NCBI RefSeq assembly: GCF_013201075.1
Contig: NZ_CP053708.1
Coordinates: 2,981,501 to 3,045,500, forward strand
From: Lichenicola cladoniae
GTDB lineage: Bacteria; Pseudomonadota; Alphaproteobacteria; Acetobacterales; Acetobacteraceae
Length of the DNA: 64,000 nucleotides
Direction: 5' to 3'
The notes below the pieces were generated by a model. It had not been told where the DNA came from. It saw only the letters and a list, made by a program, of their open reading frames with translations, and did no database searches. Numbering within the stretch: the first letter of the stretch is position 1; every line of letters starts with the position of its first letter. The translations under genes were made by a program, and so were the position numbers. This document shows positions 18,666-28,222 of this stretch, one piece after another.

Positions 18666-19623
18666 ACAAACGCTGGTCGGACTGTTCGTGCTGGTCGGTC
18701 TGGCCCTTGGCATGGGCGTCATCCTGGTGTTCGGCCAGCTGCATCTGCTGACGCCGGTGGATCGCGCGGTCATCTATTTCCATGGCGGCGTCGGCGGGCT
18801 GGCCCCGGGCGCCCCGGTCACCTTCCGCGGCGTGCGCGTAGGCTCGGTCGGGACCATCTCGCTGCACGTGAACCCGGTCGACCTTGAGGCGCGGATCCCG
18901 GTCGTCATCCAGCTCGATCCCGGCCGCGTGGTGCTGGACCGGCCGGCCAGCGCGTCCGAGCGTCTCGACCTGGACCAGCTGGTCGCGGCCGGCCTTCGTG
19001 CCCAGCTCATCATGCAGAGTTTCGTCACCGGGCAGATGGCGGTCGATCTCGACATGAAGCCGAATTCCGGTGCGGTGTTCTCCGGCCTGAAAAGCAGCCT
19101 GATCGAGATCCCGACCGTGCAGTCCGACTTCGAGCGGCTGCGCGAGCAGATCCCGAAGCTGCCGTTGCGCGACCTCGCCGACAGCACCACCCGCACCCTG
19201 CACGCAATCGAGCATCTCGCGATCACGCTCGACACCAATCTGCCTCCGCTGATCGCCAGCCTGCAGGTCACCGCGGACGGGCTGCACGATACCGGGCCGA
19301 TCATCAACCAGTCCGTGCTGTCCGTGCGCGACCAGGCGCTCAAGACGCTGCATGGCTACCAGGCCCTGTCGCTCCAGTTGCACGACCAGGTCGCCGGCCG
19401 CGGGCCGGAACTCAAGCGCCTGATCGCCACCGCCAACCAGGCGGCCGATAACGCGAAACAGCTCACCGTGACGATCAACGCCGTCGCCGGCGAGCGCTCC
19501 GAGGTTCGCCTCAATCTGGAAGCCAGCCTGCGCGACCTTGCCGCCGCCGCCGACAGCCTTCGCGGCATCGCCCGCGACGTCGAGAGCGACCCGTCTTTGG
19601 TCCTGCGAGGACGCAGCCGATGA
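18655..19623 (+). CDS. mlaD: MlaD-type MCE-domain substrate-binding protein
   Basis: 322 aa. One N-terminal membrane helix (LVGLFVLVGLALGMGVILVF) anchors the protein in the inner membrane. The MCE domain follows at about residues 35-110 (GLAPGAPVTFRGVRVGSVG), then a long helical region rich in Leu/Thr. The ATG at 18655 has a GGGGG run 8 bases upstream; starts at 18646 or 18649 are possible but too close to that box. It overlaps the end of mlaF and is coupled to the lipoprotein gene by ATGA. Only one MCE domain is present, so it is closer to MlaD than to PqiB/YebT. Confidence 0.9.
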   Translation: MAARQTLVGLFVLVGLALGMGVILVFGQLHLLTPVDRAVIYFHGGVGGLAPGAPVTFRGVRVGSVGTISLHVNPVDLEARIPVVIQLDPGRVVLDRPASASERLDLDQLVAAGLRAQLIMQSFVTGQMAVDLDMKPNSGAVFSGLKSSLIEIPTVQSDFERLREQIPKLPLRDLADSTTRTLHAIEHLAITLDTNLPPLIASLQVTADGLHDTGPIINQSVLSVRDQALKTLHGYQALSLQLHDQVAGRGPELKRLIATANQAADNAKQLTVTINAVAGERSEVRLNLEASLRDLAAAADSLRGIARDVESDPSLVLRGRSR

Positions 19624-20186
19624 AACCGACCGTGTCCCTGCTGCTCGCGTCACTCGCTCTCGCCGGCTGCGCAGCACCCGGCCTGCGGACCTACGTGCTG
19701 ACCGGGCCGGAGTTCGCGACGGCCAGGCCGGCGGTCGAGGCGCTGTCCACGACAATCATCGAAGTGCGGCCGGTGCTGCTGCCCGACCATCTCGACAGCC
19801 GCGACATCCTGAGGCGCGTTGGCGCCAACGAACTCGTTGCCAGCCATAACGGACGCTGGGGTGACCGGCTTTCGGTGGGGATACGACTGGCGATTGCCGC
19901 CGACCTGCAGGCGCGGCTTCCGCAGGACTCGATCGTCACCACCTCGCCGATCCAGCCGGACTTCCGCAGGTTGAACCTGACCATCACCAGCTTCGAGCTG
20001 GATCAGGCCGGCACCCTTGCCGTGGATGCGAGCTGGAGCATCGAGACCACGAGACCACCCGCCATCCTGGCTCGTCGGCGAGCCCGGATCGTGGTGACGG
20101 GCGTCGCGATGGATGATCGTGCGCAGGTGGCTGCGATGAGCGGGCTGCTGGATCGGCTGGCTTCGGTGATTACGCCTGGGCTTTAG
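19620..20186 (+). CDS. ABC-type transport auxiliary lipoprotein (PqiC-like)
   Basis: 188 aa. A signal peptide ends in the lipobox LALAGC, with the lipidated Cys at about residue 19. The mature part follows the DUF330/ABC-transporter auxiliary pattern (LRTYVLTGPEF, then VRPVLLPDHLDSRDIL, WGDRLSVGIRLAIAADL). Such lipoproteins accompany MCE transporters, where PqiC sits at the outer membrane. It is the last gene of the mla operon, coupled to mlaD by ATGA, and its end overlaps the end of cbtA on the other strand by 4 bases. Confidence 0.85.
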   Translation: MKPTVSLLLASLALAGCAAPGLRTYVLTGPEFATARPAVEALSTTIIEVRPVLLPDHLDSRDILRRVGANELVASHNGRWGDRLSVGIRLAIAADLQARLPQDSIVTTSPIQPDFRRLNLTITSFELDQAGTLAVDASWSIETTRPPAILARRRARIVVTGVAMDDRAQVAAMSGLLDRLASVITPGL

Positions 20187-20950
20187 CGCGAGGAAGGCAA
20201 GGGGCGCTGCCCCTTGACCCTGCCAGAGGCGGAGGCTTTGGAAATGGGTGTCAGGGCGCGTTCGGCCAGGGCGCCGAAGCCGAGACCAAGCACCGCCCAG
20301 ACCACGAGATTGGTGCCGATCGAGGCGAGGCGGAAATGCCACAAGGTGACCGCAACGAATGCTGCCGGCACCTCGTCGACAGGCGGCAGCACCAGCATCG
20401 TCACGATCATCGCGACAAGATAGACACCGACCCCGGCCAGAACCGCGTTCCAGCGCCCGAACTGTCCGGCCAGCTTTGTTGCGACGCGGACGCCGGCAAT
20501 GGCCGCCACCACCGACAACGCGATCATCTCGAAATACAGCCCGGTCCGGAGCCCGATCGTCGCCGGATCACCCACTGACGGCGGATTGGCCGGATACTTG
20601 ATCTGCGGCACCAGGATCAGCACCACCAGGCCCGCAAGTGCGACGATCGCGGCCGTCGCACGCGGGCTCAGCCGGATGATCCGTCCCTGCACGGTGGCAA
20701 AGACCAGCGAGAGAATGCCGCCGAGCGCGCAGCCATAGACCAGCATGCCGGTCAGCAACCCGATCGTGCTCTGCACCGCGCGGCTGACCAGTTCCGGTTC
20801 CGGAGCCTCGCCGGCCAGTTGCCGCACATGATCCTCGAACGCGATCGCCAGATCGATCTGCGTCTCGCCGAACAGCCAGGCGAACGCAAAACCGCACAGA
20901 CCCGCGAGGATGCCGACCAGCATCCCCCGGATCAGGAGTTGCCGAACCAC
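20183..20950 (-). CDS. cbtA: CbtA-type putative cobalt transporter subunit
   Basis: 255 aa polytopic protein with about five to six hydrophobic segments. The N-terminal MLVGILAGLCGFAFAWLFGE and the central VPQIKYPANPPSVGDPATIG are hallmark CbtA stretches. The start is a GTG at 20950, 12 bases after the cbtB stop. CbtAB is a predicted cobalt uptake system under B12 riboswitch control; here the riboswitch lies upstream of cbtB, which supports that role. Transport itself is predicted, not shown. Confidence 0.9.
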   Translation of the reverse strand: MVRQLLIRGMLVGILAGLCGFAFAWLFGETQIDLAIAFEDHVRQLAGEAPEPELVSRAVQSTIGLLTGMLVYGCALGGILSLVFATVQGRIIRLSPRATAAIVALAGLVVLILVPQIKYPANPPSVGDPATIGLRTGLYFEMIALSVVAAIAGVRVATKLAGQFGRWNAVLAGVGVYLVAMIVTMLVLPPVDEVPAAFVAVTLWHFRLASIGTNLVVWAVLGLGFGALAERALTPISKASASGRVKGQRPLPSSR

Positions 20951-20962
20951 GATCCCGGCCGC

Positions 20963-21172
20963 TCAGTGGCAGGGAAAACCGAGCACGTGGCGGCCGTCAT
21001 GCACGAACTCATGCACGTACATGCCCTTGATCAGCGATGTCGCACCCTGTTCGGCACCCACGAAATAGAGCGCCAGCAGGGCGATCAGGCCCGCGAAGAT
21101 CGCCCATGGCAGGATCTCCCGGACCGGGATGACGATCGGTTCCGCTACCGGAATGGATGTGGTTGCACTCAT
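20963..21172 (-). CDS. cbtB: CbtB-type putative cobalt transporter subunit
   Basis: 69 aa with one membrane helix (ILPWAIFAGLIALLALYFVG) and the family's C-terminal His cluster HEFVHDGRHVLGFPCH, which probably binds the metal. The ATG at 21172 has a strong GAGGAG box 5 bases upstream. It precedes cbtA in a two-gene operon and follows the cobalamin riboswitch. Confidence 0.92.
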   Translation of the reverse strand: MSATTSIPVAEPIVIPVREILPWAIFAGLIALLALYFVGAEQGATSLIKGMYVHEFVHDGRHVLGFPCH

Positions 21173-21224
21173 GACGTCTCCTCGGGGAATCAACGCGTCC
21201 CGCTCGATTGCACAGTGTCCGGGA

Positions 21225-21325
21225 GAGGTCTGACTTCTGGGCGGCGATACAATGCCGTCCAGATACAGTGGCGCGACCGTGCCGGAATTACGCCGGCTTC
21301 CCATCTCGAACACGGCGAAACTCCG
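21225..21325 (-). ncRNA. Cobalamin riboswitch upstream of cbtBA
   Basis: Read on the - strand, the leader contains the conserved core of the adenosylcobalamin element: GGGAAGCCGG, then TTCCGGCACGG, then CGCGCCACTGT, and a shortened B12 box AAGTCAGACC near 21226-21236. The order and spacing fit RF00174, and cbtAB are classical B12-repressed genes. The limits are approximate; a covariance-model search would set them. Confidence 0.85.
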
Positions 21326-21342
21326 CGCTGACCCCGGGCATG

Positions 21343-21789
21343 TCAATCCGGTCCGGTCCAGGGATTAGCCAGGACCAGGCCTGCCCGCTCGAAGTCGGCA
21401 ATGTTCCGGGTGACCACGCCCAGCCCATGCACCAAGGCGGTTGCTGCGATCAGGGCATCCGGCTGGGAATAGGTGTATCGGGCCTTCTGGCCATCCATCA
21501 CCAGCCGCCGGCAGGTCATCAGCACGGCCTCGTCCGGCACCAGGACACGATCTCCGAACCAGATGCGAACGCCGTCGCGAAGCCATGCCTCGAGTTCGCC
21601 GCGAGACTGCAGATCCGCGACGCGCTCGATCCCGAAGCGGATCTCCACCACTGTCACCAGGCTCAGGAAGCAGGCAGCCGGGGGCACCGCCTCCGCCCAG
21701 GATCGGACCCCCGGGTCAGCATTGCCACCCTTGCGAAGTTCGGAGACGACATTGGTATCGAGCAGCCAGCCGCGCGGCCCATCAGCCAC
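21343..21789 (-). CDS. vapC: VapC-type PIN-domain ribonuclease toxin
   Basis: 148 aa. PIN-domain signatures are all present: WLLDTNVVSEL with the first Asp, VVEIRFGIE with the conserved Glu, QPDALIAATAL with the central Asp and VVTRNIADF at the C-terminus. These acidic residues hold the Mg2+ or Mn2+ ion for RNA cleavage. It starts 3 bases after the antitoxin gene ends, the usual antitoxin-toxin order. It most resembles the FitB subgroup. The target RNA is unknown. Confidence 0.92.
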   Translation of the reverse strand: MADGPRGWLLDTNVVSELRKGGNADPGVRSWAEAVPPAACFLSLVTVVEIRFGIERVADLQSRGELEAWLRDGVRIWFGDRVLVPDEAVLMTCRRLVMDGQKARYTYSQPDALIAATALVHGLGVVTRNIADFERAGLVLANPWTGPD

Positions 21790-21792
21790 CGG

Positions 21793-22104
21793 TCAAAACT
21801 CCAGGGGCTCCCGGAACGAGGCGTGCTCCCGGACAGGCTTTTCGTCGAAGCTGTCCATCCTGGCGAACGGACTATCCCCGAACAGCGCAGCAAGGGTCGG
21901 CTTGGCGGCTACCGGCGCGAGATGGGCATAATCGGCCGCGGACAGCACGACGACGGCATCCTGTCCGCGCACGGTCACCCGTTGCGGACCACGCTCGCGC
22001 GCAAGCCGGACCAGTTCGCTGAAGCGGGACTTGGCGTCCTCGAGTTTCCACACCGGCAAGCCGGCTCCGGAAGCTGGATGCCTGTTCGATGACCGAGCCG
22101 ACAT
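21793..22104 (-). CDS. vapB: Phd/YefM-type antitoxin
   Basis: 103 aa. The DNA-binding N-terminal part has WKLEDAKSRFSELVRLA and RVTVRGQDAVVVLSAADY, the Phd/YefM pattern; the C-terminal tail should wrap the toxin. The ATG at 22104 has an AGGAGGG box at ideal spacing, which fixes the start. It forms a bicistron with the PIN toxin and is expected to autorepress it. Confidence 0.88.
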   Translation of the reverse strand: MSARSSNRHPASGAGLPVWKLEDAKSRFSELVRLARERGPQRVTVRGQDAVVVLSAADYAHLAPVAAKPTLAALFGDSPFARMDSFDEKPVREHASFREPLEF

Positions 22105-22115
22105 AATCGCCCTCC

Positions 22116-22130
22116 TGACCAGACTAGTCA
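22116..22130 (-). promoter_or_regulatory. Candidate antitoxin operator
   Basis: The palindrome GACTAGTC (22122-22129) sits inside the imperfect repeat TGACTAGTCTGGTCA, just upstream of the antitoxin Shine-Dalgarno. The position fits an autoregulatory site for the toxin-antitoxin complex. Confidence 0.4.
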
Positions 22131-22167
22131 GATAAGTGATGCCAGCTCGATCTTCAAGCACGATCGA

Positions 22168-22187
22168 CGGCCCGGAACCCCGGGCCG
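22168..22187 (-). terminator. Hairpin downstream of groEL
   Basis: Perfect 8-bp stem CGGCCCGG / CCGGGCCG with an AACC loop, about 20 bases beyond the groEL stop. No T-run follows, so efficiency as an intrinsic terminator is uncertain. Confidence 0.5.
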
Positions 22188-22207
22188 CCGGTCGTCATGG
22201 TCGGAAA

Positions 22208-23872
<1,665 letters not shown>

Positions 23873-23910
23873 TCAGGATGATGGAAAAATCGGCCATCCA
23901 GGGGCCGGCA

Positions 23911-23942
23911 GATCCTCGGAAGCCCTTCCGGCACCGAGGATC
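23911..23942 (-). terminator. Stem-loop between the 45-aa gene and groEL
   Basis: GATCCTCGG (23911-23919) pairs with CCGAGGATC (23934-23942), with a partly self-complementary loop. There is no T-run. It may attenuate read-through into groEL or simply stabilise the upstream message. Confidence 0.3.
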
Positions 23943-23963
23943 GGTATCAGCCGAAAACCGCGA

Positions 23964-24101
23964 TCAGTTTGGCTTGCGGGCAGTCTTGGTCGGCAAGGCG
24001 CTTTGCGGGCTGGAAAACTGCGATGCCGCGACGGCGACCGGCTTCTTGTTCGCCTTCGGTTTCTTGGCCTCGCGATTACCGCGATTCTGTTCCTTGGACA
24101 T
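23964..24101 (-). CDS. Small basic protein of the MSKEQNRGNREAKKPK type
   Basis: 45 aa; MSKEQNRGNREAKKPKANKK at the N-terminus, then a Ser/Ala-rich tail ending KTARKPN. The ATG at 24101 has a GGGAGC box 7 bases upstream. Short Lys-rich proteins with this opening occur widely in alphaproteobacteria without known function (from memory of such annotations). It has no membrane segment and is probably disordered. It lies between the DUF1488 gene and groEL, all on the same strand. A perfect 9-bp repeat, GATCCTCGG / CCGAGGATC at 23911-23942, lies just after it. Confidence 0.72.
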   Translation of the reverse strand: MSKEQNRGNREAKKPKANKKPVAVAASQFSSPQSALPTKTARKPN

Positions 24102-24170
24102 CAGTTGCTCCCGTCTGCATGTGTAACGGCGTCATCGGATGTCCGGCACGGACACCGAACCTGGAGGCAT

Positions 24171-24485
24171 TCAGGCGCTTTGCGCGGCACCGGTCGGTGC
24201 GCGCCCGTCCTCGACGTCGTCCGCCCAGATGCTGACGAATCCGGAAACGGTCTCCGGCCTGATCCGAAACTTGTTTGCAGCGATTTCCTCGATACGAGCC
24301 CGCACCTCACCGAATCCGCGAAGCAGGTCGACCGGGGCAAACCGCCTGACGCCGCTGATGTCCTGGAGGGCGGACCTGGAAATCGCGCAATCCACGATCT
24401 CGCCGTCGACATCGATCTCGAACACGACGCGACTCCCGTCCCATCGTGGCTTGGCCAGCACCAGCTTCGGCTCGGGAGTAGTCAT
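24171..24485 (-). CDS. DUF1488-family protein
   Basis: 104 aa from the ATG at 24485, which has a GGAAGGA box about 9 bases upstream. The pattern RWDGSRVVFEIDVDGEIVDCAISRSALQDI matches the DUF1488 layout in which a beta-rich core is followed by a helix (RGFGEVRARIEEIAANKF). No catalytic residues are evident and no function is established. It heads a same-strand group with the 45-aa protein and groEL. Confidence 0.7.
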   Translation of the reverse strand: MTTPEPKLVLAKPRWDGSRVVFEIDVDGEIVDCAISRSALQDISGVRRFAPVDLLRGFGEVRARIEEIAANKFRIRPETVSGFVSIWADDVEDGRAPTGAAQSA

Positions 24486-24659
24486 GGGAAGTATCCTTCC
24501 AAAGGAAGCGATATACAGCAAAATATTCGAAATTAATGCGGTAAATGCGATGTGGGGATCGACTGATTCGGCTTCTAGGCCGGTCACAGACGGAGCAGAC
24601 CGATTTACTGGCTGACCCGTCTCATAACACTACTCTTTCCGCGCATGCGGCGCCACTGC

Positions 24660-26060
24660 TCAGATTGGCGCCAGCGCGGACGCGATCCGGGTGCGCACGC
24701 GCAGGGTGACGAACTCCTCCGCCGAGGTCGGATGGATGCCGATCGTACGGTCGAAATCCTCCTTGGTGAGACCTGCCGTCACGGCGATCGCCATGCCTTG
24801 CATCATCTCCGGCGCGTCCTCGCCGAGCATATGCACGCCGACTACCTTCCGGCTGGCCTGGTCGACCACCAGCTTCATCACGTGCTGCCGCTTGCGCCCA
24901 CTCAGCGTGTGGCGCATCGGGGTGAAACGGGTGAGATAGATATCGGCCGGCCCGCGCTCGGCCGCCTCGTGCTCGGTCAGGCCGACGCTGGCGAGCGGCG
25001 GCGAGAAGAACACCGCTTTCGGCGTCGTATCGAACGACCATTCCCGGGTCGTGCCGGCGAACAGCCGGTCGGCCAGGATGTGCCCCTCGGCGATGGCTAC
25101 CGGCGTCAGGTTCATCCGGTTGGTGACATCGCCGATCGCGAAAATCCCGGGTTCATCCGTCTCACTCCCACCATCCACCAGGATGCGTCCCTCCTCGGTG
25201 GTCCGCACGTCGGTGGTTTCGAGCCCGAGACCCGCGACGTTCGGCATCCGCCCGACCGCGAAGAACACCAGGTCGGTATCCCACTCCCGCCCGTCGGTTA
25301 GACTGACGCGCAGCGCGCCCTCATGGCGGCGGATCCGGTGCAGCAGCGTGCTCGGATGGGCGATGATGCCGCGCTCCCCGATCGCCTCGGCCAGGGCGGT
25401 GCGCATGTCCTCGTCGAAGCCGCGCAGGGGCAGCGTCTGGCGGTAGATCATCTGCACTTCGGACCCAAGCCCCGCGAAGATCCCGGCGAACTCGACGCCG
25501 ATATAACCGCCGCCGACGATGGTGACCCGTTGTGGCCGTTCGGCCAGGTGGAACGCCTGGTCCGAATTGATGCCGAGCTCCTGCCCCTCGATATGCGGCT
25601 GCACGATCGGGGTGCTGCCGGTCGCGATCACGATCCGCTCGGCGGTGATGCGTCTCGGCTCGAAATGCGGATCGAGCGGCCCCGGCTCCAGGATCAGCGT
25701 ATGCGCATCCTCGAACCGCGCGCGCCCCTCGAACAAGGTGACGCCGGCCCCCTGCAGCAGCTTCACATAGATGCCGTTGAGCCGGGTGATCTCGTGGTCC
25801 TTGGCGGCGATCAGCTTCGCCCAGTCATGCGTTCCCGGTTCCGCACTCCAGCCGAACCCGCGACCATCCACCGCATGCGCGCCGTATTCACTGGCCTGGA
25901 CCATCATCTTCTTCGGCACGCACCCCAGATTGACGCAGGTCCCGCCCCAGTGCCGGCTCTCCGCCACCCCGACCCGAGCCCCATGCGCCGCCGACATCCG
26001 CGCACACCGAACCCCACCGGAGCCCCCTCCGATGACGAACAGATCAAAATCATACGCCAT
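24660..26060 (-). CDS. gor: Glutathione-disulfide reductase
   Basis: 466 aa, class I flavin disulfide reductase that regenerates GSH from GSSG with NADPH. FAD-binding GGGSGGVRCAR (11-21), redox-active GGTCVNLGCVPKK (39-51), NADPH-domain GGGYIGVEFA, FAD motif FAIGDV and the C-terminal HPTSAEE base motif are intact. Absence of extra domains and the R residues near RGFD after the NADPH motif favour glutathione over dihydrolipoamide. The leader carries the right end of nothing coding but a 149-bp inverted repeat that separates it from fpr on the same strand. Confidence 0.95.
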   Translation of the reverse strand: MAYDFDLFVIGGGSGGVRCARMSAAHGARVGVAESRHWGGTCVNLGCVPKKMMVQASEYGAHAVDGRGFGWSAEPGTHDWAKLIAAKDHEITRLNGIYVKLLQGAGVTLFEGRARFEDAHTLILEPGPLDPHFEPRRITAERIVIATGSTPIVQPHIEGQELGINSDQAFHLAERPQRVTIVGGGYIGVEFAGIFAGLGSEVQMIYRQTLPLRGFDEDMRTALAEAIGERGIIAHPSTLLHRIRRHEGALRVSLTDGREWDTDLVFFAVGRMPNVAGLGLETTDVRTTEEGRILVDGGSETDEPGIFAIGDVTNRMNLTPVAIAEGHILADRLFAGTTREWSFDTTPKAVFFSPPLASVGLTEHEAAERGPADIYLTRFTPMRHTLSGRKRQHVMKLVVDQASRKVVGVHMLGEDAPEMMQGMAIAVTAGLTKEDFDRTIGIHPTSAEEFVTLRVRTRIASALAPI

Positions 26061-26089
26061 CAGGAAACGCTCCTAGACTCGAGTTGCCG

Positions 26090-26238
26090 TAGACGGTCGA
26101 GAATGCGCTGTGCCGAGTGAGAGCGAAGCGCCCGTCGTGGCTGTCGAGAACCGGAGCGGAGCGGCCTCCTGGCCGTGAGCACCGGAAGCGGAGACAGCCG
26201 CGTCGGCTCGCCGGCACAGTAGCATTATCGACCGTCTA
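26090..26238 (-). repeat. 149-bp imperfect inverted repeat between fpr and gor
   Basis: The outer arms pair as TAGACGGTCGA / TCGACCGTCTA (11 bp perfect), then AATGC / GCATT, then CTGTGCCG / CGGCACAG (8 bp perfect). An inner stem GGCTGTC / GACAGCC (7 bp) and an apical CGGCC-TCCT-GGCCG hairpin lie within. The right end includes the fpr stop codon, and the left end is 30 bases upstream of the gor start. As RNA it could form one long rod between two same-strand genes. It may be an intercistronic RNA element, a bidirectional terminator or the footprint of a MITE-like insertion; no second copy was noticed in the window. Confidence 0.75.
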
Positions 26239-27066
26239 CCTTTGGGCGAAGGCTTTTTCTACGACGTATGCCCCCGGCTTGGCGTTGTTGCCCTCATCGA
26301 AGCCGCGGGCTTCCAGCAGCCTCTCGAGATCGGCCAGCATCGCCTCGCTGCCGCAGATCATCACGCGGTCATGCTCGGGATCGAGCGGCTCAATCCCGAG
26401 ATCGGTGAAGATCTTGCCGCTCTCGATCAGGTCGGTGATGCGCCCGGTGGTCTGGTAGTCCTCGCGGGTCACGGTCGGATAGTAGCGCAGCTTCGCAGCT
26501 ACCTCCTCGCCGAGGAACTCGTGCTTCGGCAGCTCGTGGCGGATGTGGTTGGCGTAGGCGAGCTCGCCGGAGATCCGGACGCCATGCGCCAGGATCACCT
26601 GGTCGAACCGCTCGTACACCGCCGGGTCCTTGATCAGCGCCATGAATGGCGCCAGGCCGGTGCCGGTGGCCAGCAGGTACAGGTTGCGGCCTGGACGGAG
26701 GTTGTCGACCAGCAGCGTGCCGGTCGGCTTGCGTCCGACCAGCACGGTATCGCCCGGCTGGATCTTGCAGAGCTGCGAGGTCAGCGGACCCTCCGGCACG
26801 GCGATGCTGAGGAACTCGAGCTGTTCCTCGTAGTTGGCGCTGGCGATGCTGTAGGCACGCAGCAGGGGCTTGCCGCCCAGTTCCAGGCCGATCATCGCGA
26901 ATTGGCCATTCTCGAACCGCAGGCTCTGGTCACGTGTCGTGGTGAACGAGAACAACCGATCGGTCCAATGATGCACCGTCAGCACCGTCTCCGGGTTCAG
27001 GTGCGCATAGCTCCTGCTCGGGGGGGGCAGCGCAGACGATGATAGGCCGATGGCCATGTCGGACAT
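26236..27066 (-). CDS. fpr: Ferredoxin--NADP+ reductase
   Basis: 276 aa. FAD-binding RAYSIAS (about residues 70-76), the phosphate-binding loop TSQLCKIQPGD, NADP-binding LLATGTGLAPFMALI (131-145) and VMICGS near 235-240 identify the bacterial FNR family. The C-terminus AYVVEKAFAQ fits the bacterial subclass that ends in an aromatic/VEKAF motif. It moves electrons between NADPH and ferredoxin or flavodoxin in the cytosol, often under oxidative stress. It lies upstream of gor on the same strand and is divergent from cobA. An in-frame ATG at 27057 is an alternative start. Confidence 0.93.
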   Translation of the reverse strand: MSDMAIGLSSSALPPPSRSYAHLNPETVLTVHHWTDRLFSFTTTRDQSLRFENGQFAMIGLELGGKPLLRAYSIASANYEEQLEFLSIAVPEGPLTSQLCKIQPGDTVLVGRKPTGTLLVDNLRPGRNLYLLATGTGLAPFMALIKDPAVYERFDQVILAHGVRISGELAYANHIRHELPKHEFLGEEVAAKLRYYPTVTREDYQTTGRITDLIESGKIFTDLGIEPLDPEHDRVMICGSEAMLADLERLLEARGFDEGNNAKPGAYVVEKAFAQR

Positions 27067-27207
27067 TCCAAGCGAGCTCCAGGTTGTGTCGCAAGGCGTT
27101 GATCTATGGTCGAGACGGGCCACTTGCCAGCACAAAACGCTCATGGCAGGGGCCGGCATGACGATTGGGTTGCAGCGCAACATCGATGGGGCAGGCAGAG
27201 TTTCGGC

Positions 27208-28074
27208 ATGACCGACCCGGATAACGGCGGAACCACAGGGTTCAGCACCAGCGACGCGGTCAACCGGCTGCTCGGCTCGCAATGCCCTGTCATGCATGAA
27301 GGTCACGTCTGGCTGGCCGGCGCCGGACCCGGCGATCGTGGCCACCTGACGCTCTACGCGCTCTGCGGCCTGATCCAGGCGGACATCATCGTCTACGACG
27401 CGCTGGTCGATCCCGGGGTGCTGGGCCTGGCCCGGCCAACGGCGGTGCTGGAATTCGCCGGCAAGCGCGGCGGGCGGCCGTCGATCCACCAGAGCGACAT
27501 CTCGGCCCGGCTGGTCGCACTCGCTCGGGAGGGCCATCGCGTCCTCAGGCTCAAGGGCGGCGACCCGTACGTGTTCGGCCGCGGTGCCGAGGAAGCGCTG
27601 GTATTGGCACAAAACGGCATCCCGTTCCGGATCATACCCGGGCTGACCGCGGGACTCGCCGGGCTGGCGGCGGCCGGCATCCCGGCCACGATGCGCGGCG
27701 TGAACCAGGCGATCGTGCTCGCCACCGGCCATAGCGCCGAGGGCGAGGCGGATCCGGTGGCGGCCCTGGACTGGGCGGCGCTGGCCAGGCTCGGCCAGCC
27801 GATCGTGCTCTACATGTCGGTGCGCAATCTCGGGGTCATCGCCGGCCGGCTGATCGCCGGCGGCATGCGGGCGGACATGCCGGCCGCCGCCATCTCCCGT
27901 GCCGCGTCGCCCGAGCAGACGCTGCTGGTCGGGACCCTGGCCACCCTGCCCGACCTGCTCGACCGGCACCCGCTGCCTACGCCGGCGCTGATCGTGATCG
28001 GCGGCATCGTCGCGATGCGGGACGCGTTGGGCGGCCTCGCCGCGGATGCGATGGCGGTGCTGGAGACGTTCTAG
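27208..28074 (+). CDS. cobA: Uroporphyrinogen-III C-methyltransferase
   Basis: 288 aa. The SUMT motifs are clear: VWLAGAGPGDRGHLTLYAL near the N-terminus, VYDALV, LRLKGGDPYVFGRG, then FRIIPGLTAG and an ATGH motif. It transfers two methyl groups from SAM to give precorrin-2, the branch point to sirohaem and cobalamin. The single-domain form without CysG Fe-chelatase/dehydrogenase is as expected for alphaproteobacterial CobA. The first 30 residues before the catalytic domain are a non-conserved extension, so a start inside them is possible. It is divergent from fpr. Confidence 0.92.
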   Translation: MTDPDNGGTTGFSTSDAVNRLLGSQCPVMHEGHVWLAGAGPGDRGHLTLYALCGLIQADIIVYDALVDPGVLGLARPTAVLEFAGKRGGRPSIHQSDISARLVALAREGHRVLRLKGGDPYVFGRGAEEALVLAQNGIPFRIIPGLTAGLAGLAAAGIPATMRGVNQAIVLATGHSAEGEADPVAALDWAALARLGQPIVLYMSVRNLGVIAGRLIAGGMRADMPAAAISRAASPEQTLLVGTLATLPDLLDRHPLPTPALIVIGGIVAMRDALGGLAADAMAVLETF

Positions 28075-28222
28075 CGGCCGAAAGCTGACGGTCGAGACCC
28101 AGGGGCAACGCCATTCACAACCTGAAGCAGACGATTCCCGCGTGTGTTCTCGAATTGAAAGACAAGACACGGGATGCCGATCGTCTTGTCACAGATGAAC
28201 ATGCGGCCAGGGGAGCACTCGC

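Noticed and set aside
27067..28170. N-terminal extension of fpr across cobA on the - strand
   Set aside because: The extra residues are the antisense of cobA; the FNR family begins near the ATG at 27066.
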